Assembly (NCBI RefSeq): GCF_011075055.1
Contig: NC_058149.1
Location: 7,818,449-7,882,448 of the forward strand
Direction of reading: 5' to 3'
Source: Mangifera indica
Taxonomy: Eukaryota; Streptophyta; Magnoliopsida; Sapindales; Anacardiaceae
DNA: 64,000 nt
This document shows positions 11,946-23,670 of this stretch, one piece after another. Every line of letters begins with the position of its first letter. Position 1 is the stretch's first letter. The notes under the pieces are model-generated. The model was not told where the DNA came from, did no database searches, and saw only the letters and a list, made by a program, of their open reading frames with translations. The position numbers were made by a program, and so were the translations under genes.

Positions 11946-12660
11946 TCTACTCTACTGACTTGTGCATACAATTCGCACTAGTAACTACACCAATAGTAAT
12001 CCATGTAGAATGATTTAGCCCATTATAAAATATCTGCACCACCAACCATTGAGAAATTCCATGATGAGGGCACTTCCTTAAAAGGTCCTTGAAGTGCTTT
12101 CATGCCTCATACAATGTTTCCATCTCATATTGTTTAAAAGTGTTGATGTCATTCCTTAATTTCGTTGTTTTTGCATATGGAAAATATTTAGCTAAGAATT
12201 TTTCAGCTAAATCATCTCAAGTTGTTATGGTACCTATAGTGAGAGAATGTAACCAACTCTTACTTTTATCTCTAAGTGAAAAATGAAATAATCTTAACCC
12301 GATTGCATCATTTGACACCGCATTGTGTTTAAGTGTCACAAATTTTTAGAAAATTGGCAATGCGAACATTCGGATCCTTATTCGGTAAACCATCAGAATG
12401 AATTGTGATTTGAATCATTTGGATAATTTGTGGCTTTATTTTAAAATTGTTTGCTTCAATTACTAGTTGTATGATGCTCGAGGTGGCCCCATAGCATTGG
12501 CATTAGCAACTCTAGCATTTTCAGCTCTTAACTCTTTTTTCCTCTACCCTTTCATACTATTGTCTTTGTTCATATTCATCCATATTTGCTTGTCTAATCC
12601 TTCTTTCAGCTTCTATTCTTTCCCTTCTTTCTTTATTCAATCTCCTATAAGTATGCTCAA
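11946..12660 (-). pseudogene. Ty3-gypsy gag fragment (Athila/Tat-like)
   Basis: Minus-strand translation gives typical plant gypsy gag: FEIKPQIIQMIQ, SDGLPNKDPNVRIANFLKICDT, then YEAWKHFKDLLRKCPHHGIS, then WLVVQIFYNGLN. Several stops and at least one frameshift are present. The fragment ends abruptly against the copia LTR at 11945. Pol is absent. Plus-strand open frames here are shadows of this gag. Confidence 0.75.
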
Positions 12661-12661
12661 T

Positions 12662-14005
12662 TTATGAATTAAAAGACAATGGCTCCAAGTTTTTATATAG
12701 ATATATAGAACATATCTTAATGTGAAAAAAAATAGTGATAATAAAATCACCGAGCGAAATAATGTGTGTATAGGTAAGAAAAAGTGAAGTTAAAAGACAA
12801 AATGAAATATTGTATTTTTCTTTTATATTTGAACTAAATAAAATACTATAATAATTGAAAAATGCAAAACAAATAAAATAAAATATCCACTAAACACAAA
12901 TTGAGAACATAAGAAAAAATTTCAAAAAAATAACATAGGATAAAAATAAGAAGAATAATAGAAAACTGTGGCAACAAAAATAATGTTTACATTAACAATA
13001 GAGTTAATTAGTGTGGATATTAGCAAAATTATTCAATTTTGCTATTCAGATTATTTCATTGACAATCTCATTTTAATTATTCATATTATGGTTGAACATT
13101 TCTAATTTCATTAATATTATTTTCCAAGTCATATCAAATATATTAATTAAAATATATTATTTTATTTTCCAATAAAAATATTGAACTTTGATTAATTCAT
13201 TAAATTTTATAGTTGTTCAATTCGATCCATACAAAAGTTATATGACTTTCACTTCAAACTATTTTCTTATGAAGTTTAATATCTACATCTAATTATAAAA
13301 GTTTTTCTTCTAGTACTTTTTTATAGTCACAAATCAATTAAATAGTGATTAAGTATTCAAAGCACTAACATCAATATCAAACTCTTAATATGAATAAAGA
13401 AAACCAATTGAAATAATTTCAAATATTCAAAGTATCAAACTACATCAAAATAACTGTAGAAAAATAAATTTAGTTCATACCAAATTTAAAAATAATTGAA
13501 TGATAAATAGAAAAGTTCATAAGTAAAAAGAGGAAAGAAGAAAAACTCTTGAATAAATCTTCACTGTAGCCTTGTCCCTTCTCCCAAAAGTTATGTTCAA
13601 ATTTTCTTGGCTCACTCTCTCATCAATATTCCTCTATGTATACTTGGCAAGAGTTGGCCTTAAAATGAGAGGCAATTATGATATTCATGTGAAATGATGA
13701 AATTTCTCCCATTCAAGTGCATAACACAATGCTTAAATGTAGCAATTTAATCCTAATTTTTCTCTTCACCAAACTATTATAGTTGACTACCAGTTAATTG
13801 GAGATAAACTTTATCGTTCAATCCTTATATTTCTCCTCTTCACAACTATAATTTCCCAAGTTTCACATTATTTGTAAATTATTTGCTTTCCTTGATTCAC
13901 TTAATATAATTGCAATAAAATTAAGTCAAACAAAGTAATTTATTAAAAACAAAGTCATAATTTTAGTAAAAAAATATTAAAATTATACATAAAAATTGAT
14001 TACAT
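12662..14005. other. A/T-rich sequence, possibly 5' LTR/leader remains of the gag fragment
   Basis: No coding frame. The stretch at about 13540-13900 has mixed-composition blocks resembling LTR sequence and lies where the 5' LTR of the minus-strand gag fragment would be, but I found no partner copy. Confidence 0.25.
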
Positions 14006-15486
14006 CACCCTACACAAGTAGAACGAGGAAGAACTGTTATTCTTGTCATGTCGTAATCTTGTTAGATAGAGCAACTAAAATCCATCATACTGGACATACA
14101 ACTTTGTGCAGGTAAAACAATTAAAATCTATCATACCTGACATAAAATACTGCATAAGTTAAGCAATTGAAATCTGTCATATTCGACATAAAACATTGTA
14201 TAGGTAGAGCAACTTATCATATGATATATATTTGTGAAGAATATTCGAATGACATCATCTCTTAATACCATATGTATAATACAATAATTTAATAATAGAA
14301 TTTAGAATAATAATTATTGGTAACCACCACAACTATACCACATAAATTAATAACATTCAACTTTACAGTTACCTACAACACCCAACTAGGTGATAGTAAA
14401 CAATATGGTCATACTCATCACTGAATTAGGCTTTCCTTTAGCTCTACAACTACACACACAACAATAAATAAATTATTCAACCATTTCGGTCATCCATAAA
14501 AACTAAATGTGAATCACCTTCAACCTTATAGTCTCGCAAAACATTAATTCATATAATATTAAGTTATTTTAGTTTCCTCATAGAACTTAACTAAATATCT
14601 TTTAGCTTTATAGTTACACACAACATCAAATTAATTAACTTGTAACAATTTCAGTTACCCTTAGGATTGAATTTAATATCCTTTAGCTTTACAACTACGC
14701 AAAACATTAATAACTTAAATATTCATAAATTTCAATTAGACGATAGCTAAATTAAACAATTTCGGCTTTCTAGCCATATATACAATATCAATTAATTAAC
14801 ATTCAAATTCTACAATAACAAGTAATATTGAATTTAAGTGTCATTCAACTCCACAGTTACCTACAACCAAAATTAACAACATGCATAAAATTTTTATTGA
14901 TTTAGAAGAGATCCCATAAATCTATAATACCATATGTGAGGGATTTAAAATAAAATATAAAATTTGCATAAAATAAATTATAGTTTATAAGTTTTTTCTT
15001 ACTCACAAATTTAAGTAGACCAAAATCCAGCATCGAAATTCCTTATGAATCTTCCTCCATCCTTACCTATTCACCCCAATTTGAAATAACATAGTTAAAA
15101 TTTTGGAAATCCCCAAATTGAACAATGAAAACTAAACCCTAAAGTTAAATTGGAGGAAAATGGGTATTGTGTTCTCTTTCCTATCAATTCTTTATTCTTT
15201 TTCCTTTTTCTTCTCTTATTTTTTCTTTCTCCTTTCTTCCCTTCTCTCCCTTTCTCTCTTTCTCTTTCTTTCTTTCTCTCTTCTACTTTTGTTTTCTTTC
15301 TTTCTAGTGGACAAAAGCCTAAAAGGCTTTTTTTGGTTTTTTAATGATCCCATGACAAATTACTCTTAAACCCCATAAATTCGTTGATTCTCATTTTACC
15401 TTGAAGGTTTTTCACTATCATCAAAATATTCTTAATTTACATTATTACTTATTTAAAACTCCTTAGCAAGAATATTGGGTATCTCA
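14006..15486 (-). repeat. 3' LTR of the gypsy element, truncated
   Basis: Matches 22170-23670, including the series of GTAGAGCAACT/CATACTTGACATAAAAC-type short repeats, the CTTTCTCTC-rich tract and the terminal AATATTGGGTATCTCA. It starts abruptly at CCTACACAAG, so the outer part is missing. The pyrimidine tract at 15180-15300 gives spurious Phe/Leu/Ser-rich frames. Confidence 0.8.
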
Positions 15487-17830
15487 ATCTTCCCCATTTA
15501 AAAAAAAATTCGTCCTCGAAATTATATACCTATTCGAAACAACTCTGGATATTAAGTTCATATGTCCTTTTCATGTTCCCAAGTTGTTTTCTTTACTGTG
15601 TGATGTTCCCATTGTACCTTAACCCAAGGAATGGTTCTAGTGCGAAACACTTGCGATTTCTCTTCAATAATCTTTATCGGTTTTTCTTGGCAACTTAGAT
15701 CCTCTTTTAATTGAATAAGTTGTTTCAATTAAACACATACTTGTGAAGCATGGAAAAATGAAAAACATTATAGGGATCTTAGATAATTCAGGTGGCCAAG
15801 CTAATCAATATGCGACACTTACCCTTTTTAAGAATCTTATATGAGCCAATATATCTTGGGCTTAATTTATCTTATTTTCCAAATCTTAATATACCTTTCC
15901 TTGGTGAAACTCACAGAAAGACCTTCTCACTAAGAACTCCAATTCTCTCCTACGCTTATCAACATAACTTTTATATCTATCTTGAGCTATTCTTAGCCTT
16001 TCTCTGATAAGATTAATCTCAGGGCTTAGCAATACCTTCTCACTTACCTTATTCCAACAAATTAGAGTTCTACATTTTCAACCATACAAGGCTTTATATG
16101 GAGGCATTCCAGTACTAGCTTGATAACTATTGTTGTAGGCAAATTCTTCTAAGGCCAAGTAATTATCCCAACTTCCCTTGAACTCCATCACACAAGCCAA
16201 AAACATATCTTCTAATGTTTGAATGGTTCTTTCTTATTGCTTATTCGTTTGAAGGTAAAAAGTTGTGCTAAATTTCCACTTCATACCGAAATCATTTTGT
16301 AAACTTGACTAAAATTAAGAAGTGAATCTATGATCTTTGTTTGATACTATGGATACTGGAGCACCATGGAGATGAACAATTTTTGCAATGTAAATACTTG
16401 CTAAGTTATCAAGTGAGTGTATGGCTTTGATTAACAAAAAGTGAGCTAACTTTGTTAGACGATCCACAATGACCTAAATGTTATCATGGTCATTCTTGGT
16501 ACAAAGGAGGCTTGACACAAAATCTATGGTAATATGCTCCAATTACCATTAAGAAATAGGAAGTGATTGTAAGAGTCCAATTGGTCTTTGATGTTCAACT
16601 TTGACTTGTTAGCACACTAGACATGTAGAAACAAATTTTGCAATCTATCTTTTCATTTCTTACCACTAGTATTATTCCCTCAAGGTACGATACATCTTAA
16701 TACTGCCTGGATGTAAGACATACGTTGAAGCATAGACCTTCTTAAAAATTTCTCTTTTTAATTCCTTATGATCTAGTACACAAATTATGTTTCCTATCAT
16801 TAGCATCCCATCATCCTTTACTATGAAATCAATTCGAAATCCATTACCTCATTCTTTAGCTTCATCAAACGAAGGTCTAAATGTTACATTTTGTGAATTC
16901 GATCAATTAAGAAAGGTTAAATTTGAAGGTTAGCTAACAATACTCCTAAATCACTCATACTCAGCTCAGTCCTTAAGATTTTCAATTCAACCAATAAGGA
17001 ACAGGGTTTCACTTTCATATGTGCTAAAACACCTTGAGATTTCCTACTATATGCATCAGAGATAGCATTGGCCTTACCTATCGATCAAACAATCATAATC
17101 TTTAATAAACTCAATCTATCTCTTCTATCAAAGGTTCAACTCCTTCTGTGTGAATATATTTCAAACTCTTATGATCTTTATAGATTTGACAAGTTGTCCT
17201 ATATAAATAATGTCTCCAGATTTTTAATGTCATGACAACCACTACAAGTTCTAAATCATGAGTTGGTTAGTTCATCTTATGCTTCTTGAATTGTCTAAAG
17301 GCATAAGCTATCATTTTCCTGTGTTGCATTAGTACACAACTCCAAACCTTGTTTGGATGCATTATTAAATACCACAAACCCATCTGTACCCAAGGGTAAG
17401 GTAAGTACAAGGGCTAAAGTTAATCTTATTTTAACTCTTGAAAACTTTGCTCACATTTATCATCTTATTCAAGCTTTCCATTATATTGAGTTAACTATGT
17501 TAGTGTTGTTATTTTAAAAATCTTTTAACAAATCTTTGATAGTACCTAACAAGGCAGAAAAAACTTCTAATATCTATGACATTAACAAGTCTCTCCCATT
17601 TTGAAGCTATTTCTACTTTAAGTGGGTCAACATCTACACCACCCATTGAAATGACATATCCCAGAAATGTAACTTTGTTTTGCCAAAATTGACACTTATT
17701 GAATTTAGCATAGAGTTGTTTGTCTCATAAAGTTTGTAGGACCATTCTAAGATAATCTTCCTGCTCTATCTTACTTTGGAATAAACCAAAATGTCATTAC
17801 TAAATGCCACTATTAATCAGTCCAAGAAAA

Positions 17831-18704
17831 GGCCAAACGACTATTTCCCACCCAAGGTTTGATGTATTCTCAAAAGTCCCCCCTTTAACTATGGAAACAC
17901 CAAATACCTACCCATGGCCGGTTAGATTTAACTAAACCCTAACGCCTGAAAATTTTATCTCTTTTTGCCCCCCTAAACTTTAAAAACTGAAAATTTCCCA
18001 TCGCCTAAATTTTAAAAAATTACAGTTTCACCCTAGGGTTTGGTTTTGAAATCTCCGACGACCTCTCCGGCTCCGTTGTCGACGACCGCTCCCTCCCGAA
18101 GCAACCTCTCCTTCCGACGATCTCTTTCCTCCCATTTGGAGGTCCGATCGGTGCCTGGAGAAGTCGTGGGAGATGAAGAACTTCGTCGGGAAGACGAAGA
18201 TCGTCAGGAAGACGAAGTTCTTCGTCTTCCCAGACGAAGACGACGCTGTCGTCTTCGTATGGGAAAACGGTCGTTCTGGGAAGACGAAGAACTTCATCTT
18301 CCCGACGAAGTTCTTCATCTCTCAAGGCGTCTCCGGGCGTCGATCGGACCTCCAAATGGGAGGAAAGAGATCGCCGGAAGGAGAGGTTGCTTCGGGAGGG
18401 AGCGACCGTCGGCAACGGAGTCGGAGAGGTCGCCGGAGATTTCAAAACCAAACCCTAGGGTGAAACTGCAATTTTTTAAAACTTAGGCGGGGGGAAAATT
18501 TCAGTTTTTAAAGTTTAGGGGGGGAAAATTAGATTCTATTTTAGTTTATTTTTAATATTATAGCAAAAATGACGATTTTACCCCTACCACCGTTAGGGTT
18601 TGGTTAAATCTAACCGGCCATGGGTGGGTGTTTGGTGTTTCCATAGTTAAAGGGGGGACTTTTGAGAAAACGCTAAACCTTGGGTGGGAAATAGTCGTTT
18701 GGCC
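17831..18704. mobile_element. Foldback Mutator-type MITE, copy 2 (near-perfect palindrome)
   Basis: 874 bp, starting GGCCAAACGACTATTTCCC and ending in its inverse. It is flanked by a perfect 9-bp target duplication CCAAGAAAA (17822-17830 and 18705-18713). The arms are almost identical for the first 115 bases and remain complementary to a central point near 18240, apart from a block of roughly 60 bases present only in the right arm (around 18540-18600). The core is strikingly G+C-rich with alternating GACGAAG and CTTCGTC. Removing the element and one TSD rejoins the gypsy RT frame, so it landed after the gypsy element. It has no transposase. Confidence 0.95.
18020..18486. other. Mirror-image open frames inside the palindromic MITE
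   Basis: A plus-strand frame (18040-18486, 148 codons) and a minus-strand frame (18451-18020, 143 codons) encode nearly the same protein. Both begin MVLKSP and share SRSNLSFRRSLSSHLEVRS, IGPPNGRKEI, GRRGCFGRER and SEISKPNPRVKL. This follows from the foldback symmetry. The copy at 39.2 kb keeps IGPPNGRKEI, AGRRG, FGRERPSA and NPRVKL. The product would be very basic and low-complexity with no known domain. I do not claim it is a protein. Confidence 0.5.
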
Positions 18705-21168
18705 CCAAGAAAAAGTAAAACACCTTGTTAATCAAATCCATGAATGTTGCTAGTGCATTAGTTAATCCAAAAGGTATCACTAAGAACTCACAATGTTCAT
18801 AACGAGTTTTGAAAACAGTCTTTAGAACATCTGACTCTTTAATCTTTAGTTGATCATACCCTAAGTGTAAGTTTATCTTAGAGAAAACTTTAGCACCTTT
18901 TAATTGATCGAACAAATCCAAAATTTGACATAGTGGATACTTGTTACACACTATCATTTTGTTCAATTGCTATAATTAATGCATAATCTGCAAGTCCTAT
19001 CATTATTCTTAATAAATAATACTATCATTCCTTATGGAGATACACTAGACTTGGTAAATCCTTTCTCCACCACTCCTGCAATTGTACCTTTAATTCTCTT
19101 AGCTTGAGAGGAGCCATTCTATAAGGGACCAATGATAAAAGAGGTGTACCAAGAATCAAATCTATTATGAACTCAATTTTTCTATCAAGCAGCAATTCAG
19201 GTAGATCATTAGGAAATACATTTGGGAAATCTCTGACCATTGGAATATTTTCTATCCTTGATTCACCAACTCTAGTGTCCATAATATGTGCTAGATAAGC
19301 TTAATATCCCTTTTGAAGAAATTGTCTATTGACAACAACATAAATAACATAAAGAGGAATGATGTGATGCTTTCTATAAAAAACAATTTTTGGTCTCTTT
19401 GACTTTCTAAAGGTTATCTGTGAAAACAATCTACTATAGCATGGTCACAAGTTAACTAATCATTTCAAAATCCTAGATGTTCATAGGAATCATATCTACA
19501 TCTAACTCATAGGTATTCATTTTTACTTTATAACCCTTGAAAACATCTTGCACTAAAATTGATTCTCCTATAGGAGTAGGTAGCTCTAATTCACAATCTA
19601 AGGGTTCTAACTCTCCGTTGGCATGCTTAACAAATGCTTATGAAACAAAAGAATGAGTAGAACAAGGATCAATTAAGATGTAAGTTTCTTGGTAAAAAAT
19701 AAACAAGATAGCTATAACTGCATATGAAGAGGCATTTGCTTCTTGTTGTGTTAGAGAAAAAACACATGCTTGAGCTTGAGGTCATCTTATTCTCTTATGT
19801 CAACTACTGTTATTTTGAGCACCACTAGCTTGCTGTTGAGTACCCATACTAGACCTCTCTCTAATTTAAGACCCTTATTGTTTCTGATACTGACTACTAT
19901 TCTCTTGAAAATTTTGTTTAAATGATCTTTGAGTGACACTTCCACCTTGAGCTAACAAAGAGCAATCTTTTTTAAAATGGCCAAACTATTCATAATGATA
20001 ACAACTTGATATCCCTCTGTAGTATTGTCTTGAATGGAATCTACCATAACTATTACATTATGAGTGTTGAGCTTTTCAATCTTATAGTGTGCTTCTTGAG
20101 AACCCTGGACTTCAAGTGTTACTATCTATTGATTGTTGTCCTTGAAATTATCTTTGACCCTTTTGAGTTTTGGATCTCATACTTTGAACATATTCACTTG
20201 AGTGCCTAAACAATTTGTTTTCTTTTCTTTGCATTTTACCTTTGGGATTCTTTTCTTTTTACCTTTACAAGACTTCTTTCAACTCTCATAGTTGTCTCTA
20301 CCAATTTCCCAAACTTTGACTAGGAACTTGTAGTCACTGTCATTCTAATTTGATCTCGAAGGCCTTCTTCAAATTTTCTACATTTGTTTGTGTTATCACT
20401 TGCAATCAGTAATGCAAACCAAGAGAGTTTAATGAATTTATTTATAGATTCCTCTAAAGACATACTTCCTTGGGTCAATCTAATAAGTTCACTTCTTTTA
20501 GCATCTTGGTATAACGTTGAATATTGATGATTTGAGAACTTTTAGCAAAAATTTGCCTAAACTATTGTTGTAAGATCCCTATATTTTTGTTGTACCATCT
20601 TTCACTAGTGATACACTTTACCTTACAAGAGAAAAATAACAAACCATAATTTTTGAGTGTCCAAGCACTCTATTACCTTAAATATATGCTTAGTTCTAAT
20701 CATTCATAACTTTGCAACTATAAGATATCTAGTCCCATCAAAAGTTTTTGCCCTAAATTTTCTTACCTGTTTAGTGGTGTTGACGCTCTTTTGACGTATT
20801 GTAACCTAATTTTAGGCCACTCTAGTGACTAACTGAGCCAATCTTTCAATAGATTGCTTCACATTAATCCCATTGGTTTGAGGATCCATATTAGGCTAAA
20901 TTATTGGTTTAACCTCTACATAAGGACCATCTATAACTGAGTCTACATGTGGTATTTGACAATCTAATGTATAGGCAATCGATTCTCTTATTACTTTATC
21001 TCTAGGTTTATCACCTTTTTTTTACTACTTGAGGAGTTGACAAATCTCTAATAGCTCTAATGTGAGGTTGGCCATGACATCTTATGATGATGTCTATAAA
21101 ATGCAATTAAATTACTTTAAAACAACTTATGTGTATGCTTAAAAAATGCCTATAAAATCTAAACCCTA

Positions 21169-21181
21169 GGCTCTAGTACCA
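21169..21181 (-). other. Primer binding site of the gypsy element
   Basis: TGGTACTAGAGCC on the minus strand, three bases after the LTR end ...CTCTCA. It resembles the initiator-Met tRNA complement TGGTATCAGAGCC with two changes. Confidence 0.75.
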
Positions 21182-21184
21182 AGT

Positions 21185-21342
21185 TGAGAGGACTCATCCT
21201 AACAAGCTAAACCTATAATATTCTAACACTTTTATGGGACTTAGAAGACCGAGACACATCCTGTAAAACTATTTAAAATATTTTACAACAACAACAATAA
21301 TAATAACAACAATAACAACAACGATAACAACAACAACAATAA

Positions 21343-21390
<48 letters not shown>

Positions 21391-23670
21391 ATACACACAT
21401 ATATATCTTAGCCTTACTATAATTACACACAAAACATCTTGATTTTCATTTCAAAACATGAGAGTAAGTTTTTAGTTAGGCCTCTGACCTTTCAATATTT
21501 ACATAAGTTTTTAAAGATATCTACATAATATAAGCAAGATGAGACACCTGTTGAAAAGGCTATATTATAGCATAAACTTAAGCAGAGCCACTGCTCGACA
21601 TAATTCTAGAGATGCCCTGGAAGGGAAAAAATCTATAAGGGTGAGCTAAAAGCTCAATGAGTGGGTAGTTATAAAAGAATTCTAGAATAACTAAATGCAT
21701 ATATAAAGGAAATATATAACAATTTTCTAATAAAAATTTGAATCTTCACCACTAAAATTAATAATTTATTGTTAATAATTAAGTTTTATTAGGAAACATT
21801 ATACTTGAACTACACTGAAATACTTATTGAAAAAATGGCCATAACATTCCTAAATAAAATTTTTGAAGTTGCAATTTCAATTGAACCAAGTTATAACCAC
21901 TTCTAGATTTTTAATTTTGGTAACATACTCACAACACAAAATTATCAACAGTTCTATACATATTCAATATCCATAATTAGAATTTAAAGGAAGCAAGCGT
22001 CACACAAGTGATAAAATATGTTTGGGAATAATCATATTTAAATAAAGAATTTGATTATCAATGACTTATGCATTTATTTTCTTATTTATTCTAAACCTTT
22101 CACCAAAACAATAACTTGAGTTGTACACCACTATTCTTAAAGAGAAATCTATCCACCTGGTAAGGTCCTTACACAAATAGAGCAAGGAAGAACTTTCATA
22201 CTCGGTATGTTATAATCTTGCTTGGATAGAGTAATTGAAATTTAACATATCTAGTATACAAAATTGCATTGGTAGAGCAACTAAAATCTATTTTGCCTAA
22301 TAGAAAACATTATGCAGACAGAGTAATTGAAATCTATCATATTTGACATAAAATATTGCATAGGTAAAACATCTTAAATCTACCATACTTGACATAAAAC
22401 ACTATATAAGTAGAACACTTATCATATGATATGCATTAAACAAAAATATCTGAATGATACCATCTCTTAATACCATATTCATAATACAATAATTCAATAA
22501 TAGAATTTAGAATAATCATTATCGACAACCACTACAGCCACACCATATTAAATTAACAACATTTAACTCTATAGTCACCAATAGCCTACAATATGATCAT
22601 ACTCATCATTGAATTAAACTTTCTTCAGCTCTATAGCTATACACACATCAATAAATAAATTATTCAACCATTTCAGTCATCCATAAAAACTAAATGTGAA
22701 TCACCTTCAACTTTATAGCCTTGCAAAACATTAATTCAAATAACATTCAATCATTTTAGTTTCCTCATAGAACTGAACTAAATATCTTTAAGTTCTACAG
22801 TTACACACAACATCAAATCAATTAACTTGTAACAATTTTTGGTAATTGTAGGACTGAATTAAATATCCTTCAGTTTTATAGCTATACAAAACATCAATAA
22901 CTTATATACTTAGAAATTTTAGTTAAACCATAACTAAATTAAACAACTTCAGCTTCCCAGCTGCGCATGCATCAATTAATTAATATTCAAAATCTATGAT
23001 AATATGCAATGTTGAATTTAAATGGTATTCAACTCTACAATTACCCACAACCAAAATCAACAACATCTATAGAATTTTTATTGATTCATAAGAGATCTCA
23101 TAAAATTCATAATATCATTTGCTAGGGATTTAAAATACAATATAAAATTTGCATAAAATAAATTATAGTTCATAAGTTGTTTCCCATTCATAGATTTGAA
23201 TATACCGAAAGTCGACGCTAAAATTCCCTATGAATATTCCCCTTTCCTCACCTATTTACACCAATTCGAAGCAATATAGTTAGAATTTTGAAAATCTTCA
23301 AATTGAATAATGAAAACTAAACCCAAAAGTTAAATTGCAAGAAGATAGGCATCATATTCTTTTTCTTATCAACTTTTCATTCTCATTCTTTCTTCTTCTC
23401 AAGTTTTTTTCTTCGCTCTTCTCCTCTCCCTTTCTCTCCTTCTCTTTCTCTCTTTCTCACGTCTGCTTTTGTTTTTTTTTTTTTTCCTTTTCATGGACGA
23501 AAGTAAGCCTAAAAGGCTTGTTTTTTTAATGCTTCTATGGAAAATTACCCTTAACCCCATACATTTGCTCATTCTCATTTTACCCCAAAGGTTTTTCACT
23601 ACCATCAAAATATTCTTAATTTACATTATTACTCATCTAAAACTCCTTGACAAGAATATTAGGTATTTTA
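21185..23670 (-). repeat. 5' LTR of the gypsy element
   Basis: Plus-strand ends TGAGAGGACTC and AGGTATTTTA. The latter corresponds to GGTATCTCA in the other LTR with two C-to-T changes. Contains (AAC/AAT)n and (AC)n microsatellites, the GTAGAGCAACT-like short repeats (22180-22430), and a CTTTCTC-rich tract at 23380-23490. Confidence 0.8.
21347..21388. repeat. (AC)n microsatellite
   Basis: 21 AC units, preceded at 21281-21342 by an imperfect (AAC/AAT)n run, inside the gypsy LTR. Likely length-polymorphic. Confidence 0.95.

Larger units (their letters stand above)
15530..21075 (-). pseudogene. Ty3-gypsy gag-pol polyprotein remains
   Basis: Read on the minus strand: gag starts with ATG at 21075. 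The CCHC knuckle near 20008-19962 is degenerate (CYHYE*FGHFKKDC). The protease active site reads LIDPCSTHSF near 19680. RT follows at 19290-18705 ([18 protein letters not shown], then [11 protein letters not shown]), is interrupted by the MITE at 17831-18704, and continues after it with SNDILVYSK, VTFLGY-like and RNase H sequence to about 17400. Integrase is at about 17050-15800 (HGAPVSIVSNKDHRFTS, then NNSYQASTGMPPYKALYG, then DRYKSYVDKRRRELEF). Order PR-RT-RH-IN identifies Ty3-gypsy. Stops occur throughout, so no product is expected. Confidence 0.88.
14006..23670 (-). mobile_element. Degraded Ty3-gypsy LTR retrotransposon
   Basis: Minus-strand element with a 5' LTR at 21185-23670, PBS at 21169-21181, gag-pol remains 15530-21075, a purine tract (AAATGGGGAAGAT) just before the 3' LTR, and a truncated 3' LTR at 14006-15486. 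The two LTRs match from about 14006/22170 onward; the left copy lacks the remaining roughly 1 kb. All reading frames are broken. A foldback MITE is inserted in RT. The element lies inside the FAR1/MULE gene and split it. Boundaries: the inner edges are firm from PBS and PPT, the outer right edge is good, the left edge is a truncation. Confidence 0.85.

Noticed and set aside
12089..12286. 65-aa plus-strand frame
   Set aside because: Antisense of the gypsy gag fragment.
15150..15369. Phe/Leu/Ser-rich plus-strand frames (also 23335-23705)
   Set aside because: Translation of pyrimidine tracts at matching places in the two gypsy LTRs.
22180..22430. CRISPR-like array of short repeats
   Set aside because: The GTAGAGCAACT/GACATAAAAC repeats are irregular, present in both LTRs, and this is plant nuclear DNA.
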